From Oceanimonas smirnovii ATCC BAA-899 (GTDB lineage Bacteria > Pseudomonadota > Gammaproteobacteria > Enterobacterales > Aeromonadaceae), in contig NZ_KB908454.1 of assembly GCF_000381965.1 (NCBI RefSeq), positions 124,001-188,000 of the forward strand: DNA of 64,000 bases. Reading direction: 5' to 3'. Position numbers and translations under genes: made by a program. This document shows positions 54,916 through 64,000 of the stretch, in pieces. Every line of letters begins with the position of its first letter. Position 1 is the stretch's first letter. The notes below the pieces were generated by a model. That model was not told the DNA's origin. It made no database searches and saw nothing but the letters and a program-made list of their open reading frames with translations.

Positions 54916-56817
54916 TTACCCGATAAACCCTTTTTCTCTCAGCACGGCAATCACCGCATCCGCTGCCTCATCGGCACTCATGGCGGTGGTGTCGAGACGG
55001 ATTTCCGGGTTCTCGGGCTGCTCATAGGCCGAGTCGATGCCGGTGAAGTTCTTCAGCTCGCCGCGGCGGGCTTTTTTATACAGTCCCTTCACGTCACGCT
55101 CTTCCGCCACGTTGAGCGGCGTATCCACGTGCACTTCAATAAACTCACCCTCTGCCAGCATTTCCCGGGCCAGACGGCGCTCGGCGCGGAACGGTGAGAT
55201 AAAGGCGGTCATCACCAGCAGGCCGGCGTCTACCATCAGCTTCGACACTTCTGCCACCCGGCGAATGTTTTCTACCCGGTCGGCATCGGTAAAGCCAAGG
55301 TCTTTATTCAGGCCGTGGCGCACGTTGTCGCCGTCCAGCAGGTAGGTGTGGTTGCCCAGCGCGTGCAGCTTTTTCTCCACCAGGTTGGCAATGGTGGACT
55401 TGCCGGCACCGGACAGGCCGGTGAACCACAGCACCGCCGGCTTCTGGTTTTTGGCCAGAGCACGGGCGTCCTTGTTCACATCCACATGTTGCATGTGAAT
55501 ATTCTGGCTGCGGCGCAGGGAGAAGTTCAGCATGCCGGCGGCGACCGTGTTGTTGCTCAGCCGGTCAATCAGAATAAAGCCGCCGGTGTCCTTGTTGCTC
55601 TGGTAGTCATCAAAGGCAATGGCCCGGTCCAGGCTGAGGTTGCACACCGCAATGCCGTTTAAATCCAGCTTCTTGGCGGCCATGTGCTCCAGGGTGTTGA
55701 CGTTCACCTGATATTTAATATCGGTAATGGTGGCGGTCACGGTTTTGGTGCCGATTTTCAGCAGATAGGGGCGGCCCGGCAGCAGGGCGTCGTCATGCAT
55801 CCACACCAGGGTGGTTTCAAACTGATCGGCGGTGGCAATGGGATCCTCGGTGGTGGAGATCACATCACCGCGGGAAATATCAATTTCATCCGCCAGGGTC
55901 AGGGTCACCGACTGGCCGGCCACGGCCTGAGCCAAATCGCCGCCGTGCACCACAATGCGCGCCACCGTGCTTTCCTTGCCGGACGGCAGCACGCGAATGC
56001 GGTCACCGGGCTTGATTACGCCGCTGGCAATGGTGCCGGAGAAGCCACGAAAGTCCAGGTTGGGGCGGTTCACCCACTGCACCGGCAGACGGAACGGCGC
56101 GCGCTGCATGCGGGTGTCGTCCACTTCCACGGTTTCCAGGTAGCCCATCAGGGTGGTGCCGTGGTACCAGGGCATGTTCGGGCTGGGCTCAACAATGTTA
56201 TCGCCCTTGAACGCCGACAGCGGAATATAAGTAATGCTCTCAAGGTTCAGTTGCTCAGCAAACTGCGCGTACTCTTCCTTGATGCGGTTAAAGGTCTCTT
56301 CCGCGTAGTTCACCAGATCCATCTTGTTGATGGCCACTACAATATGACGAATGCCCAGCAGTGACATCAGAAAGCTGTGACGGCGGGTCTGGGTAAGAAT
56401 GCCTTTGCGCGCGTCCACCATCAGAATGGCGGCATCGGCGGTGGACGCACCAGTCACCATGTTGCGGGTGTACTGCTCGTGCCCGGGGGTGTCGGCCACA
56501 ATAAACTTGCGCTTATCGGTAGAGAAAAAGCGATAGGCCACGTCGATGGTGATGCCCTGCTCGCGCTCGGCGGCCAGGCCGTCCACCAGCAGGGCAAAGT
56601 CGATATCTTCCCCCTGAGTGCCGTACTTTTTGGAGTCGGCCTCCATGGCCGCCAGCTGATCTTCAAACAGCATTTTGGACTCAAACAGCAAACGCCCAAT
56701 CAGGGTGCTCTTGCCGTCATCCACGCTGCCGCAGGTAATGAAGCGCAGCAGACTCTTTTGTTCGTGCTGTTTGAGGTATTGTTCGATATTACTTTCTATC
56801 AGAGATGACTGATGCAT
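54916..56817 (-). CDS. cysNC: bifunctional sulfate adenylyltransferase subunit 1 / APS kinase
   Basis: GTPase subunit that drives ATP sulfurylase, fused to APS kinase: makes APS and then PAPS. 633 residues. The N-terminal EF-Tu-like GTPase has [18 protein letters not shown] and NKMDLV. Two beta-barrel domains follow. The C-terminal APS kinase begins about residue 455 with Walker [10 protein letters not shown] and [15 protein letters not shown]. Fusion is of NodQ type. cysD lies upstream on the same strand, but a repeat-bounded four-helix-bundle gene sits between them. Confidence 0.96.
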   Translation of the reverse strand: MHQSSLIESNIEQYLKQHEQKSLLRFITCGSVDDGKSTLIGRLLFESKMLFEDQLAAMEADSKKYGTQGEDIDFALLVDGLAAEREQGITIDVAYRFFSTDKRKFIVADTPGHEQYTRNMVTGASTADAAILMVDARKGILTQTRRHSFLMSLLGIRHIVVAINKMDLVNYAEETFNRIKEEYAQFAEQLNLESITYIPLSAFKGDNIVEPSPNMPWYHGTTLMGYLETVEVDDTRMQRAPFRLPVQWVNRPNLDFRGFSGTIASGVIKPGDRIRVLPSGKESTVARIVVHGGDLAQAVAGQSVTLTLADEIDISRGDVISTTEDPIATADQFETTLVWMHDDALLPGRPYLLKIGTKTVTATITDIKYQVNVNTLEHMAAKKLDLNGIAVCNLSLDRAIAFDDYQSNKDTGGFILIDRLSNNTVAAGMLNFSLRRSQNIHMQHVDVNKDARALAKNQKPAVLWFTGLSGAGKSTIANLVEKKLHALGNHTYLLDGDNVRHGLNKDLGFTDADRVENIRRVAEVSKLMVDAGLLVMTAFISPFRAERRLAREMLAEGEFIEVHVDTPLNVAEERDVKGLYKKARRGELKNFTGIDSAYEQPENPEIRLDTTAMSADEAADAVIAVLREKGFIG

Positions 56818-56851
56818 CTTATATATCCTTCAGAGCTATATGCCGGACTAA

Positions 56852-57379
56852 AGCTATCAGCTTTAAGCTGTCAGCTGTCAGTCAGACACTTAATTCAGCG
56901 ACGTGATCAGCCCGTTGATCATTTTGGAAATTTCTCTTGTCTCCTCCAGCCATGCTTTTCCGGGCTCAGAGGTGATGTAACCAATTTCCATGCCGATATA
57001 AATTTGTGTTCTCAGCTCGGCGCATGAGCCTCGGGCAATCACTAAAAAATGTGTTTTATCTTTAACTGTCTGTCGCGTCATTCCCTCAGCAATATTGCTG
57101 GGAATGGACAAGCCGGAGCGGGTGATCTGGTCTCTGAAGCCAAAATCCTTGAGATCCTTCAGGGCTTTATACAACTCAGCCGAAAGTCGGGCCGACCGTT
57201 TCCACACCTGCAATTTCTCAAAATTCATCACACACTCCTTGTTAGCTGTCAGCGTTTTAGCCGTCAGTTATTAGCTATCAGCTATCAGCTATCAGTAAGC
57301 GATCAGCTGCCTTCATGCTCAGCACTATGTCTTCAGCCCCGGTGTTTGTCTGACAGCTGACAGCTTAAAGCTGATGGCT
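56852..57379. mobile_element. putative mobile cassette: inverted AGCT-heptamer ends around a four-helix-bundle gene
   Basis: The ends 56852-56889 and 57342-57379 are 38-bp inverted repeats with 35 matching positions, built from AGCT plus variable triplets. They read GTGTTTGTCTGACAGC inward to outward. Between them lies one small gene (56890-57228) plus a further run of AGCT units (57243-57293, including three AGCTATC in tandem). It splits cysD from cysNC. Shorter gene-free relatives are at 20835-20955 and 50574-50746. No target duplication was identified. Confidence 0.6.
56890..57228 (-). CDS. four-helix-bundle protein (23S rRNA intervening-sequence / Avd-like family)
   Basis: 112 residues from the ATG at 57228 behind AAGGAG. 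The pattern FEKLQVWKRSARLSAELYKAL, then FRDQITRSGLSIPSNIAEGM, then FLVIARGSCAELRTQI and a last helix GKAWLEETREISKMIN is typical of the S23/IVP four-helix-bundle family, related to the Avd accessory protein of diversity-generating retroelements. Function unknown; presumed nucleic-acid-binding pentamer. Its stop codon touches one inverted repeat of the cassette, and the other lies upstream. Confidence 0.88.
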   Translation of the reverse strand: MNFEKLQVWKRSARLSAELYKALKDLKDFGFRDQITRSGLSIPSNIAEGMTRQTVKDKTHFLVIARGSCAELRTQIYIGMEIGYITSEPGKAWLEETREISKMINGLITSLN

Positions 57380-57395
57380 CTTCTGACGCGAAGCG

Positions 57396-59150
57396 TCAGA
57401 AATAACCTTCCTGTTTTTTCTTCTCCATCGACGCGGCGGAGTCGTGGTCAATCATGCGGCCCTGGCGCTCGGACGTTTTGGTCAGCAGCATTTCCTGAAT
57501 AATGTCGGGCAGGGTGGCGGCGGTAGACTCCACCGCGCCGGTGAGCGGGTAGCAGCCAAAGGTGCGAAAACGCACGCTTTTCATCATGGGCACTTCGCCG
57601 TCTTTCAGCGGCATGCGCTCGTCATCCACCATGATCAGGGTGCCGTCGCGCTCCACCACCGGGCGCTCGGCGGCGTAATACAGGGGCACAATGGGAATGT
57701 TCTCGAGGTGAATGTATTGCCAGATGTCCAGCTCGGTCCAGTTGGACAGGGGGAAGACGCGAATGGACTCGCCCTTGTGCTTGCGGGCGTTATACTGCTT
57801 CCACAGCTCGGGACGCTGGTTTTTCGGATCCCAGCGGTGCTGCTCGGTACGGAACGAGAAAATACGCTCCTTGGCGCGGGACTTCTCTTCATCGCGGCGG
57901 GCACCACCAAAGGCGGCATCAAAGCCGTATTTATCCAGTGCCTGCTTCAGGCCTTCGGTCTTGGTGATGTCGGTATGAATGGCCGAGCCGTGAGTAAAGG
58001 GGTTAATGTCTTTTTCAATGGCTTCCGGGTTCACATGTACCAGCAGCTCCATACCCAGCTTCTTGGCCATGTAGTCGCGAAACTCGTACATTTCACGGAA
58101 CTTCCAGCGGGTATCCACATGCAGCAAGGGGAAGGGCGGCACAGAAGGATAAAACGCCTTCATCGCCAGATGCAGCATAACGGCGCTGTCTTTGCCAATG
58201 GAATAAAGCATGACCGGGTTGTCGGCCTCGGCCACCACTTCCCGCATAATGTGAATACTTTCGGCTTCCAGCCGTTGCAGGTGAGTAAGGTTCATTGAAG
58301 TCCTCGTTGTTACAGAAGTAGCCGAATTGCTGGCAGCCAAAGGCTGCACGCGACGACCATGGTGTTTTTGCACCGGCTCTGCCGGTAAAAAAGAATAAGC
58401 AGCAGGGTGAAACACACTCAGCCGGGAGTGTGCATTCAGCCACTGCTGAATGGCGTTATTACGGGATAAATCGCAACCGCGCAGCACCAGGCAAACCGAC
58501 GGTTCATCTGCCAGCAGGCGCTCAAAAAACGCAATAAAGTCATTGGCTGCAGCGGGGTAGGGCACCATCATCCAGCGTTGCCGGCCTTTGGCGGTATGAA
58601 CATAAAGCTGGGTATAAGCGCCAAGATTTTTTATGCCGCCCCACAGCACGCGGGCTTCTGCATGCCGGGCACGTTGCTCAATAAGGGGCAACGCATGCCT
58701 GCGCCATTGTTCGCAAGCCGGGTGAACAAACTGCTCAAACACCGTTTGCTCAGGCTCTCTCTGCAACTGGTGACGTTCCATAAAGCGCAGCAAAGAGCGT
58801 TCGCTTACCTTCACGTTCAGCTCGGTTGCCAGCCACTCAAGCACACGGCCTGCGTGCCAGAGCCCACCTGCCGGCGGTGCAGTGTGCAAGCGCTGCAGCA
58901 GCACGTGCTCCTGCTCGGCAGACAGCGCCCTGCCTTCACCTTGTTGCCGGCCTCTGGGCTTTACTTTTATGGCATCCCAGCCACCGGCGGCAAAGGCTTT
59001 GCAGGCGGCAATAATGGTGGGGTTGCTTAACCCGGTGGCAGCAGAAACCTGAGCCAAAGTAGCACCGCCAAGGCGCAGCTCCACCGCCTGTTTCCGGCGC
59101 TGGTTTAACGTTGCTGGCGATAAATCTTTAATACTTTGTTTGTTGTTCAA
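57396..59150 (-). CDS. cysD: sulfate adenylyltransferase subunit 2 (CysD) with an in-frame transposase-like N-terminal extension
   Basis: Residues 286-584 are a complete CysD (PP-loop ATP pyrophosphatase): [68 protein letters not shown]. They pair with CysN to make APS. The canonical start (58295) has its own GAGGA site. The frame stays open upstream for 285 codons to a TTG with a poor ribosome site. That part resembles an IS630-type transposase: HTH ([20 protein letters not shown]), winged helix ([16 protein letters not shown]) and a DDE-like domain in which the motif expected as VLDNA reads VLRGC. Normal CysD may be made alone, the fusion too, or both. Confidence 0.85.
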   Translation of the reverse strand: MNNKQSIKDLSPATLNQRRKQAVELRLGGATLAQVSAATGLSNPTIIAACKAFAAGGWDAIKVKPRGRQQGEGRALSAEQEHVLLQRLHTAPPAGGLWHAGRVLEWLATELNVKVSERSLLRFMERHQLQREPEQTVFEQFVHPACEQWRRHALPLIEQRARHAEARVLWGGIKNLGAYTQLYVHTAKGRQRWMMVPYPAAANDFIAFFERLLADEPSVCLVLRGCDLSRNNAIQQWLNAHSRLSVFHPAAYSFLPAEPVQKHHGRRVQPLAASNSATSVTTRTSMNLTHLQRLEAESIHIMREVVAEADNPVMLYSIGKDSAVMLHLAMKAFYPSVPPFPLLHVDTRWKFREMYEFRDYMAKKLGMELLVHVNPEAIEKDINPFTHGSAIHTDITKTEGLKQALDKYGFDAAFGGARRDEEKSRAKERIFSFRTEQHRWDPKNQRPELWKQYNARKHKGESIRVFPLSNWTELDIWQYIHLENIPIVPLYYAAERPVVERDGTLIMVDDERMPLKDGEVPMMKSVRFRTFGCYPLTGAVESTAATLPDIIQEMLLTKTSERQGRMIDHDSAASMEKKKQEGYF

Positions 59151-59264
59151 ACCCAGTTACCACTTGGCTTTAAGCGATTTATAAAAAATGCAGGCTCAGT
59201 TTCGGATGACAGTGTATTAAACAACAAAGTAGAATAAAAGCATGCATATAAAAGAACGGGAAAA

Positions 59265-60989
59265 ATGATGGCCTGGTGGGTATTGGCATCGGTAGGAGTG
59301 CTGCTGGTGTTGCTGGTGCGCGGAAAACTGTCGCCGGCTGTGCTGTTTGGCAGCTGGGCAACCGGCTATTTAATGCTGGGAGTAGTAACCCAGCAGCAAT
59401 GGTTAAGCAGTTTTACCAATCCGGCGCTGGCCACCCTGCTGGTATTAATGCTGGTGTCACTGGCGCTGGAGCGCTCTCCACTGCTGGAACGTTTTTCCGG
59501 TGCGCTGCTTAAAGGCAACGAGCATCTGGCCACCTTCAGGCTGATGGGCGTTACCGCCACACTCTCGGCCTTTCTCAACAACACCGCCGTGGTGGGCTCT
59601 TTGCTGGGCGTCATTTCCCGCCAGCAGCACATAGCACCTTCGCGCTTGCTTATTCCGTTGTCGTTTGCCTCTGTGCTGGGGGGCATCACTACCCTGATTG
59701 GCACCTCTACCAACCTGGTGGTGAACTCCTTTGTAGTAAATGCCGGCCTGCCGGCGTTGGGCATGTTTGAATTTGCCGCTGTGGGCGTGCCGGTGGCGCT
59801 GCTGTGCCTGCTGGTGATTATGCTCAGCCGGCGCTGGCTGCCCCGGCACAAATTACAGCAACACAACGGTCAGCAGCCTTATTTTCTGGAAGCCAAAGTG
59901 CAGCCCGGTGCGCCGCTTATTGGCCGCAGCATAGAGCAAAACAAACTCAGAAACTTAAATGGTCTTTATTTGTTGGAAATAGTACGCAACGAAAGGCTGA
60001 TAAGCCCGGTGGCACCCGATGAGATTCTGGAAGCAAATGACGTATTGGTGTTTACCGGAGAAATAGAAAAAGTGCAGGCACTGCAGCCATTTAACGGGCT
60101 GGAGCTGTTTGGTAACGGGGTAGACAAACTGCTGGCATCCAACCTGGTAGAAGTAGTGGTGTCCAATCAGTCGGAGCTGGCCAAAAGCACCCTGCAGGAA
60201 GTGGACTTTCGCACCATGTTCAACGCCGGCGTGGTGGGCATAAGACGGGGCAACAAGCGGTTAACCGGCCAGCTGGGCACCATACCGCTGAAAGTGGGAG
60301 ACAGCCTGCTGCTGGCCGTGGGGCAAGACTTTACGCAGCACCGCAACATAGACCGCAACTTTCATATTCTGGGCAACTGGCAGCGGCCCAAGCTCAGCAA
60401 CCGGCAAAGCACGCTCGCTTTTGTGGGCTTTGGTGCCGTGGTGGCACTGGCCGCCTTTGGCGCATTGCCGCTGTTAAATGGCCTGTTGCTGTTGCTGGCC
60501 GGCCTGTTGCTAAGCCGCATATTAACCCTGGGCGAGCTGCGCCGGCGCTTTCCGTTTGAGCTGGTTATTATTATCGGCTCGGCGCTGACCGTAGCCAAAG
60601 CCATGGACAGTTCGGGCGCGGCCCAGCTGGTGGCAGACGGCATGCGCAGCTTGTTTGGTGGCTATGGCGTGTTCGGGGCTTTTGTGGGCGTATATGTAAT
60701 GACACTCATGCTGACAGAAACCGTCACCAACAACGCCGCCGCAGCGCTGGCATTTCCGGTGGGGCTGTCTACCGCTGAGGCCTTTGGAGCCGATCCCATG
60801 CCGTTTATTATGGCAGTGGCCTTTGGTGCCAGCGCCTGCTTTATGGTGCCCTTTGGCTATCAAACGCACTTAATGGTGTATTCACCGGGCCACTACCGCA
60901 TGACCGACTTCATTAAAACCGGCCTGCCCGTAAGCCTGGTGTATTCAGCAGGAGTGATAGCACTGGTGCCGGTGGTGTTTCCGTTTTAA
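59265..60989 (+). CDS. SLC13/DASS-family transporter with RCK-C domains (putative sulfate permease)
   Basis: 574 residues. Two membrane halves each carry the DASS signature (FLNNTAVVGSLLGV with LIGTSTNLVVN; ETVTNNAAAALAFP with PFGYQTHLMVY). Between them sit two TrkA-C/RCK-C domains (~205-370, LEAKVQPGAPLIGRSI, KVGDSLLLAVGQDF). This layout is common in bacterial sulfate or other anion transporters. Divergent from cysD, 114 bp apart, so sulfate import is likely though not proven. Confidence 0.87.
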   Translation: MMAWWVLASVGVLLVLLVRGKLSPAVLFGSWATGYLMLGVVTQQQWLSSFTNPALATLLVLMLVSLALERSPLLERFSGALLKGNEHLATFRLMGVTATLSAFLNNTAVVGSLLGVISRQQHIAPSRLLIPLSFASVLGGITTLIGTSTNLVVNSFVVNAGLPALGMFEFAAVGVPVALLCLLVIMLSRRWLPRHKLQQHNGQQPYFLEAKVQPGAPLIGRSIEQNKLRNLNGLYLLEIVRNERLISPVAPDEILEANDVLVFTGEIEKVQALQPFNGLELFGNGVDKLLASNLVEVVVSNQSELAKSTLQEVDFRTMFNAGVVGIRRGNKRLTGQLGTIPLKVGDSLLLAVGQDFTQHRNIDRNFHILGNWQRPKLSNRQSTLAFVGFGAVVALAAFGALPLLNGLLLLLAGLLLSRILTLGELRRRFPFELVIIIGSALTVAKAMDSSGAAQLVADGMRSLFGGYGVFGAFVGVYVMTLMLTETVTNNAAAALAFPVGLSTAEAFGADPMPFIMAVAFGASACFMVPFGYQTHLMVYSPGHYRMTDFIKTGLPVSLVYSAGVIALVPVVFPF

Positions 60990-60997
60990 CTCAGCCC

Positions 60998-61165
60998 TTA
61001 ACCCCACCCTAACCCTCCCCTTGGCAAGGGGAGGGAACCGTTCCGCTCCTCCCCCTTTTCAAGGGGGAGGTCGGGAGGGGGTTAACTTACAGCTGATAGC
61101 TTACGGCTTACAGCTCCCCGTAGGGGCAGGCTTACAGCTCCCCGCAGGGGCAGGCTTACCGCTCC
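60998..61165. repeat. composite repeat: GC-rich hairpins, AGCT heptamers and duplicated AGCTCCCC units
   Basis: CTCCCCTTGGCAAGGGGAG and CTCCCCCTTTTCAAGGGGGAG hairpins, then GTTAACTTACAGCTGATAGC, then two units TTACAGCTCCCCG-AGGGGCAGGC at 61108-61156. The last part is read as the C-terminal tail of pgi. Confidence 0.85.
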
Positions 61166-62825
61166 AAAGAGATATTTGCTTAATCAAACTCTGCGTGGCC
61201 GCATCGTGGTTTGAGGCATCCGTTTCACCGGCAAGGGCACCTACCAGGCCGCTGGCCAGTTTTTTGCCCAGCTCCACACCCCACTGGTCAAAGCTGTTTA
61301 CGCTCCACAGCACGCCCTGTACAAAGGTTTTGTGCTCATACAGGGCAATTAAGCTGCCAAGGGTATGAGGGGTCAGCTCTTTGCACAAAATCACCGTGCT
61401 GGGGCGGTTGCCGGGCATCACCTTGCTGGGCAGCAGCTCGGCAATGCGCTGCTCGCTCAAGCCTTCCGCTCTCAGCTCGCTTTCAACTTCAGCGGCCGGT
61501 TTGCCAAAGGCCAGTGCTTCGGCCTGAGCCAGCATATTGGCCAGCAACTTGTGGCGATGTGCGGGAAAGTCGTAAGGCGAGTTTACAAAACCAATAAACT
61601 CCGCCGGCACCACAGTGGTGCCCTGATGCAGCAGCTGAAAAAACGCATGCTGGCTGTTGGAGCCCACATCACCAAACACAATGGGGCCGGTGGCACAGCT
61701 GACCGGCTCGCCACTCAAGGTAACCGACTTGCCGTTCGACTCCATATTCAGCTGCTGCAAAAACGCCGGAAAACGGTGCATCAGCTGGCTGTAGGGGAAC
61801 ACCCCTTCGCTGGCATGGCCCAGCACGTTATGGTTCCACACGGTTAACAAGGCCAGCAGCACCGGAATGTTCTGCTCAAGGGGCGTGGTGCGCAGATGCT
61901 CATCCATGGCATGGGCACCGGCCAGCAGCTCTTCAAAGCGCTCAAATCCCACGGCCAGCGCAATGGGCAGGCCAATGGCAGACCACAAAGAAAAGCGTCC
62001 GCCTACCCAGTCCCAAAACTCAAACATGTTTTCGGCCGCAATGCCAAACTCCACCACCTTACGATGGTTGGTAGACACCGCCACAAAATGCTGCTGAATA
62101 AGGCTGTCGTCACCACAAGCACTCAGCAACCACTGGCGGGCAGCCACCGCGTTAGACATGGTCTCATCCGTGCCAAAGCTTTTGGACGACACCACAAACA
62201 AAGTGGTGGCCGGGTTAAGCGGCTCAAGAGTGGTGGCCAAATGAGCAGGGTCAATATTCGACACAAAATGCGCGCGAATGCCGGTGGTGCAATAGGGCTT
62301 AAGCGCCTCGCACACCATGGCCGGGCCCAGGTCAGAGCCACCAATGCCAATGTTGACCACATCCGTCACGGGCAGTCCGGTGTAACCCCGCCATTCGCCA
62401 TTGTGTATGCGCTGGCAAAACCGGCGCATCTTGGCCAGCTCTGCATGCACAACGGGGATGATATTTTCCCCGTTACGCATCAGCACGGCACCGGCCGGCA
62501 TACGCAGTGCTGTGTGCAGCACGGCGCGTTGCTCGGTGGGGTTAAACTGGTTATCTGCAAACAGGCCGGCAATGGCTGCGGGCAGGTTTATGTGCCGGGC
62601 CAGCTCGCACAGCTGCTGCAGCACAGCAGGGCACACCTGCTGGCGAGAAAGGTCCACCAGCAACTCGTCACCAACATGAAAAGTAAGCTGCTGCACGCGC
62701 TGGCTGTTTTCAGCAAAGCGTTCTGCCAGCGTGGGCATGGATTCAGCGCTGCGTTGCAGCGCCTTAAACAAAGGAAGTGTAGATAACGGCACAATCAATC
62801 CAGTTCGGTTATTCACCAGCAGCAA
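61101..62825 (-). CDS. pgi: glucose-6-phosphate isomerase with repeat-encoded tail
   Basis: Glucose-6-P / fructose-6-P interconversion. 574 residues (E. coli 549). Signatures: [36 protein letters not shown], catalytic Glu in NMESNGKSV, and [13 protein letters not shown]. After the normal end near SLWSG the frame runs on through two repeat units, adding [17 protein letters not shown]. Start is a TTG or nearby GTG overlapping the galU stop; AAGGTAG precedes it. Probably cotranscribed with galU. Confidence 0.95.
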   Translation of the reverse strand: MLLVNNRTGLIVPLSTLPLFKALQRSAESMPTLAERFAENSQRVQQLTFHVGDELLVDLSRQQVCPAVLQQLCELARHINLPAAIAGLFADNQFNPTEQRAVLHTALRMPAGAVLMRNGENIIPVVHAELAKMRRFCQRIHNGEWRGYTGLPVTDVVNIGIGGSDLGPAMVCEALKPYCTTGIRAHFVSNIDPAHLATTLEPLNPATTLFVVSSKSFGTDETMSNAVAARQWLLSACGDDSLIQQHFVAVSTNHRKVVEFGIAAENMFEFWDWVGGRFSLWSAIGLPIALAVGFERFEELLAGAHAMDEHLRTTPLEQNIPVLLALLTVWNHNVLGHASEGVFPYSQLMHRFPAFLQQLNMESNGKSVTLSGEPVSCATGPIVFGDVGSNSQHAFFQLLHQGTTVVPAEFIGFVNSPYDFPAHRHKLLANMLAQAEALAFGKPAAEVESELRAEGLSEQRIAELLPSKVMPGNRPSTVILCKELTPHTLGSLIALYEHKTFVQGVLWSVNSFDQWGVELGKKLASGLVGALAGETDASNHDAATQSLIKQISLWSGKPAPAGSCKPAPTGSCKP

Positions 62826-63738
62826 ACGGTACTACCTTATTGCCGGTATAAGTTGCAAGCATGCTGGCAAACTCCTCACCCAGCTCGGGGTGGCGCAGAG
62901 CATATTCTACATTAGCTTTCATATAGCCCAGCTTGCTGCCACAGTCGTGGCTTTTGCCCACCATGCGGTAAGCATCTACCCGCTCTTGTTGCATAAGCTC
63001 GGCAATGGCGTCAGTAAGCTGAATTTCATCCCCGGCACCGGGAGGTGTTTTGGCCAGCAACGGCCAAATGGCTTTGCTCAGTACGTAGCGTCCAACCACA
63101 GCCAGGTTGGACGGCGCCTGCTCGGCAGCAGGTTTTTCCACAATGCCGGTCATGGGTTTGCTCTGATCAACCTCCACTTCGTGGCCCATGCAATCCACCA
63201 CACCATACTGGCTTACCAGTTGCTCTGGCACCGGCTCCACCATAATCTGGCTGTTGCCTGCTTCCTCAAAGCGCTCACGCATACGGGCCAGGTTATCTTG
63301 CGCCAGGTTGCAGGCAGCATCGTCAATTAATACGTCTGGCAAAATAACCGCAAAGGGCCCATTACCCACCATGGGCTGAGCACAAAGCACAGCATGGCCC
63401 AGCCCTTTGGCGGCACCCTGGCGCACATGCATAATGGTTACATTGGCCGGGCAAATGGAACGCACCTCATCCAGCAGCTGACGTTTTACCCGTTTTTCCA
63501 GCGTGGCTTCCAGCTCAAAGCTGGTGTCAAAGTGGTTTTCAATAGAGTTTTTACTGGAATGAGTAACCAGCACAATTTCTTTAAAGCCGGCAGCCACTGC
63601 CTCGGTTACCACATATTGAATAAGCGGTTTATCCACAATGGGCAGCATTTCCTTTGGGATTGCCTTGGTGGCAGGCAGCATACGAGTGCCAAGGCCTGCT
63701 ACGGGGATGATAGCTTTCATTAGTTTTTGATCCTGCAT
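62809..63738 (-). CDS. galU: UTP-glucose-1-phosphate uridylyltransferase
   Basis: Makes UDP-glucose for capsule, LPS and other glycans. 309 residues: nucleotide-binding [55 protein letters not shown], and [13 protein letters not shown]. Key parts are GLGTRMLP and the Lys of IPKEM. An in-frame ATG at 63720 is an alternative start. Overlaps pgi by 17 bp. Confidence 0.96.
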   Translation of the reverse strand: MQDQKLMKAIIPVAGLGTRMLPATKAIPKEMLPIVDKPLIQYVVTEAVAAGFKEIVLVTHSSKNSIENHFDTSFELEATLEKRVKRQLLDEVRSICPANVTIMHVRQGAAKGLGHAVLCAQPMVGNGPFAVILPDVLIDDAACNLAQDNLARMRERFEEAGNSQIMVEPVPEQLVSQYGVVDCMGHEVEVDQSKPMTGIVEKPAAEQAPSNLAVVGRYVLSKAIWPLLAKTPPGAGDEIQLTDAIAELMQQERVDAYRMVGKSHDCGSKLGYMKANVEYALRHPELGEEFASMLATYTGNKVVPFAAGE

Positions 63739-63771
63739 CGCGCTCTGCTTTTTAACGTGTTCAGGTTTTCT

Positions 63772-64000
63772 TTATTTGGTAAACAACAAAAATTGGCGAA
63801 GGTCGCTTATTGCACTGTGAGAAAAAATACCGTTTATCCCCAACAGGTGAGCAAGCTCAAGCACCCGTAAATGGTGTGTGACAGTGTTTTGAACATAAAC
63901 AAACTCTATTGACCATTGCATAAGCCAGCTGGCTATTACCGCATCATATTCTTCATGCTGGTGTGATAATGACTTGAGAGGTTGGGTCAGGGTATGAATG
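63772..64000 (-). CDS. C-terminal end of an unidentified protein (cut by window edge)
   Basis: The minus-strand frame from 63999 to the TAA at 63772-63774 stays open for 75 codons: pieces read EEYDAVIASWLMQWSIEFVYVQ, here by key parts YDAVIASWLMQW and LRVLELAHLLGINGIF, ending LRQFLLFTK. It lies 33 bp upstream of galU on the same strand. Possibly a polysaccharide-cluster protein by position; the family is not recognised from this fragment. Confidence 0.6.
   Translation of the reverse strand, partial: IHTLTQPLKSLSHQHEEYDAVIASWLMQWSIEFVYVQNTVTHHLRVLELAHLLGINGIFSHSAISDLRQFLLFTK

Noticed and set aside
57243-57293. AGCTATC tandem run considered as a CRISPR-like array
   Set aside because: Units are 7 bases with no spacers of 25-40 bases and no cas genes nearby; it belongs to the heptamer arms.

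Overview
The window reads as a chromosomal segment of a gammaproteobacterium. The order pilMNOPQ-aroK-aroB-damX-dam-rpe-gph-trpS behind mrcA is the ancestral arrangement of Aeromonadales, Vibrionales and Enterobacterales. The protein sequences and the Tad locus fit best a marine Aeromonadaceae-type genus such as Oceanimonas, Oceanisphaera or Zobellella. That genus guess is inference; no database was searched.

Layout. (1) 1-3.6 kb: dusA (minus, cut by the window edge) carries a small decayed genomic island at its 5' end, with an integrase relic, a Xre/RES toxin-antitoxin pair, an orphan HicB and a stem-loop array. A displaced copy of the dusA 5' end marks the far boundary next to zur. (2) 4.1-5.4 kb: a tnpB-only IS200/IS605 element splits a small membrane-protein gene. 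(3) 5.6-12.5 kb: a BASS transporter, alr, dnaB, a Tim44-domain protein and mrcA. (4) 12.7-23.7 kb: type IV pilus assembly genes, shikimate genes, damX, dam, rpe, gph, trpS and a small Hha-like protein. (5) 23.7-43 kb: a complete Tad/Flp pilus locus. It holds a TadE/TadG/TadE operon, a repeat-rich lipoprotein with a TpsB-type outer-membrane transporter, flp, rcpC-rcpA-tadZ-tadA-tadB-tadC-tadD-DUF3613, a PprA/PprB-like two-component system and the prepilin peptidase. (6) 43-51.6 kb: homogentisate catabolism (fahA, hmgA, a MarR regulator), an unknown lipoprotein, two complementary bacterioferritin subunits, and LysR plus frmA-fghA formaldehyde detoxification. (7) 51.7-64 kb: kpsC, cysQ, cysNC, a four-helix-bundle gene, cysD fused to a transposase-like domain, an SLC13 transporter, pgi, galU and a cut gene. 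This is sulfate activation beside capsule or sugar-nucleotide functions.

From about 45 kb onward (and once at 20.9 kb) intergenic spaces are filled by two repeat families. One is built of AGCT-NNN heptamers arranged as inverted arms. The other consists of GC-rich CTCCCC hairpins. One heptamer element has 38-bp inverted ends around the four-helix-bundle gene. Other copies supply stop codons, C-terminal tails or a ribosome-binding site to housekeeping genes. The three observations I rate highest are this repeat/four-helix-bundle cassette, the two-partner-secretion module embedded in the Tad locus, and the transposase-CysD fusion.
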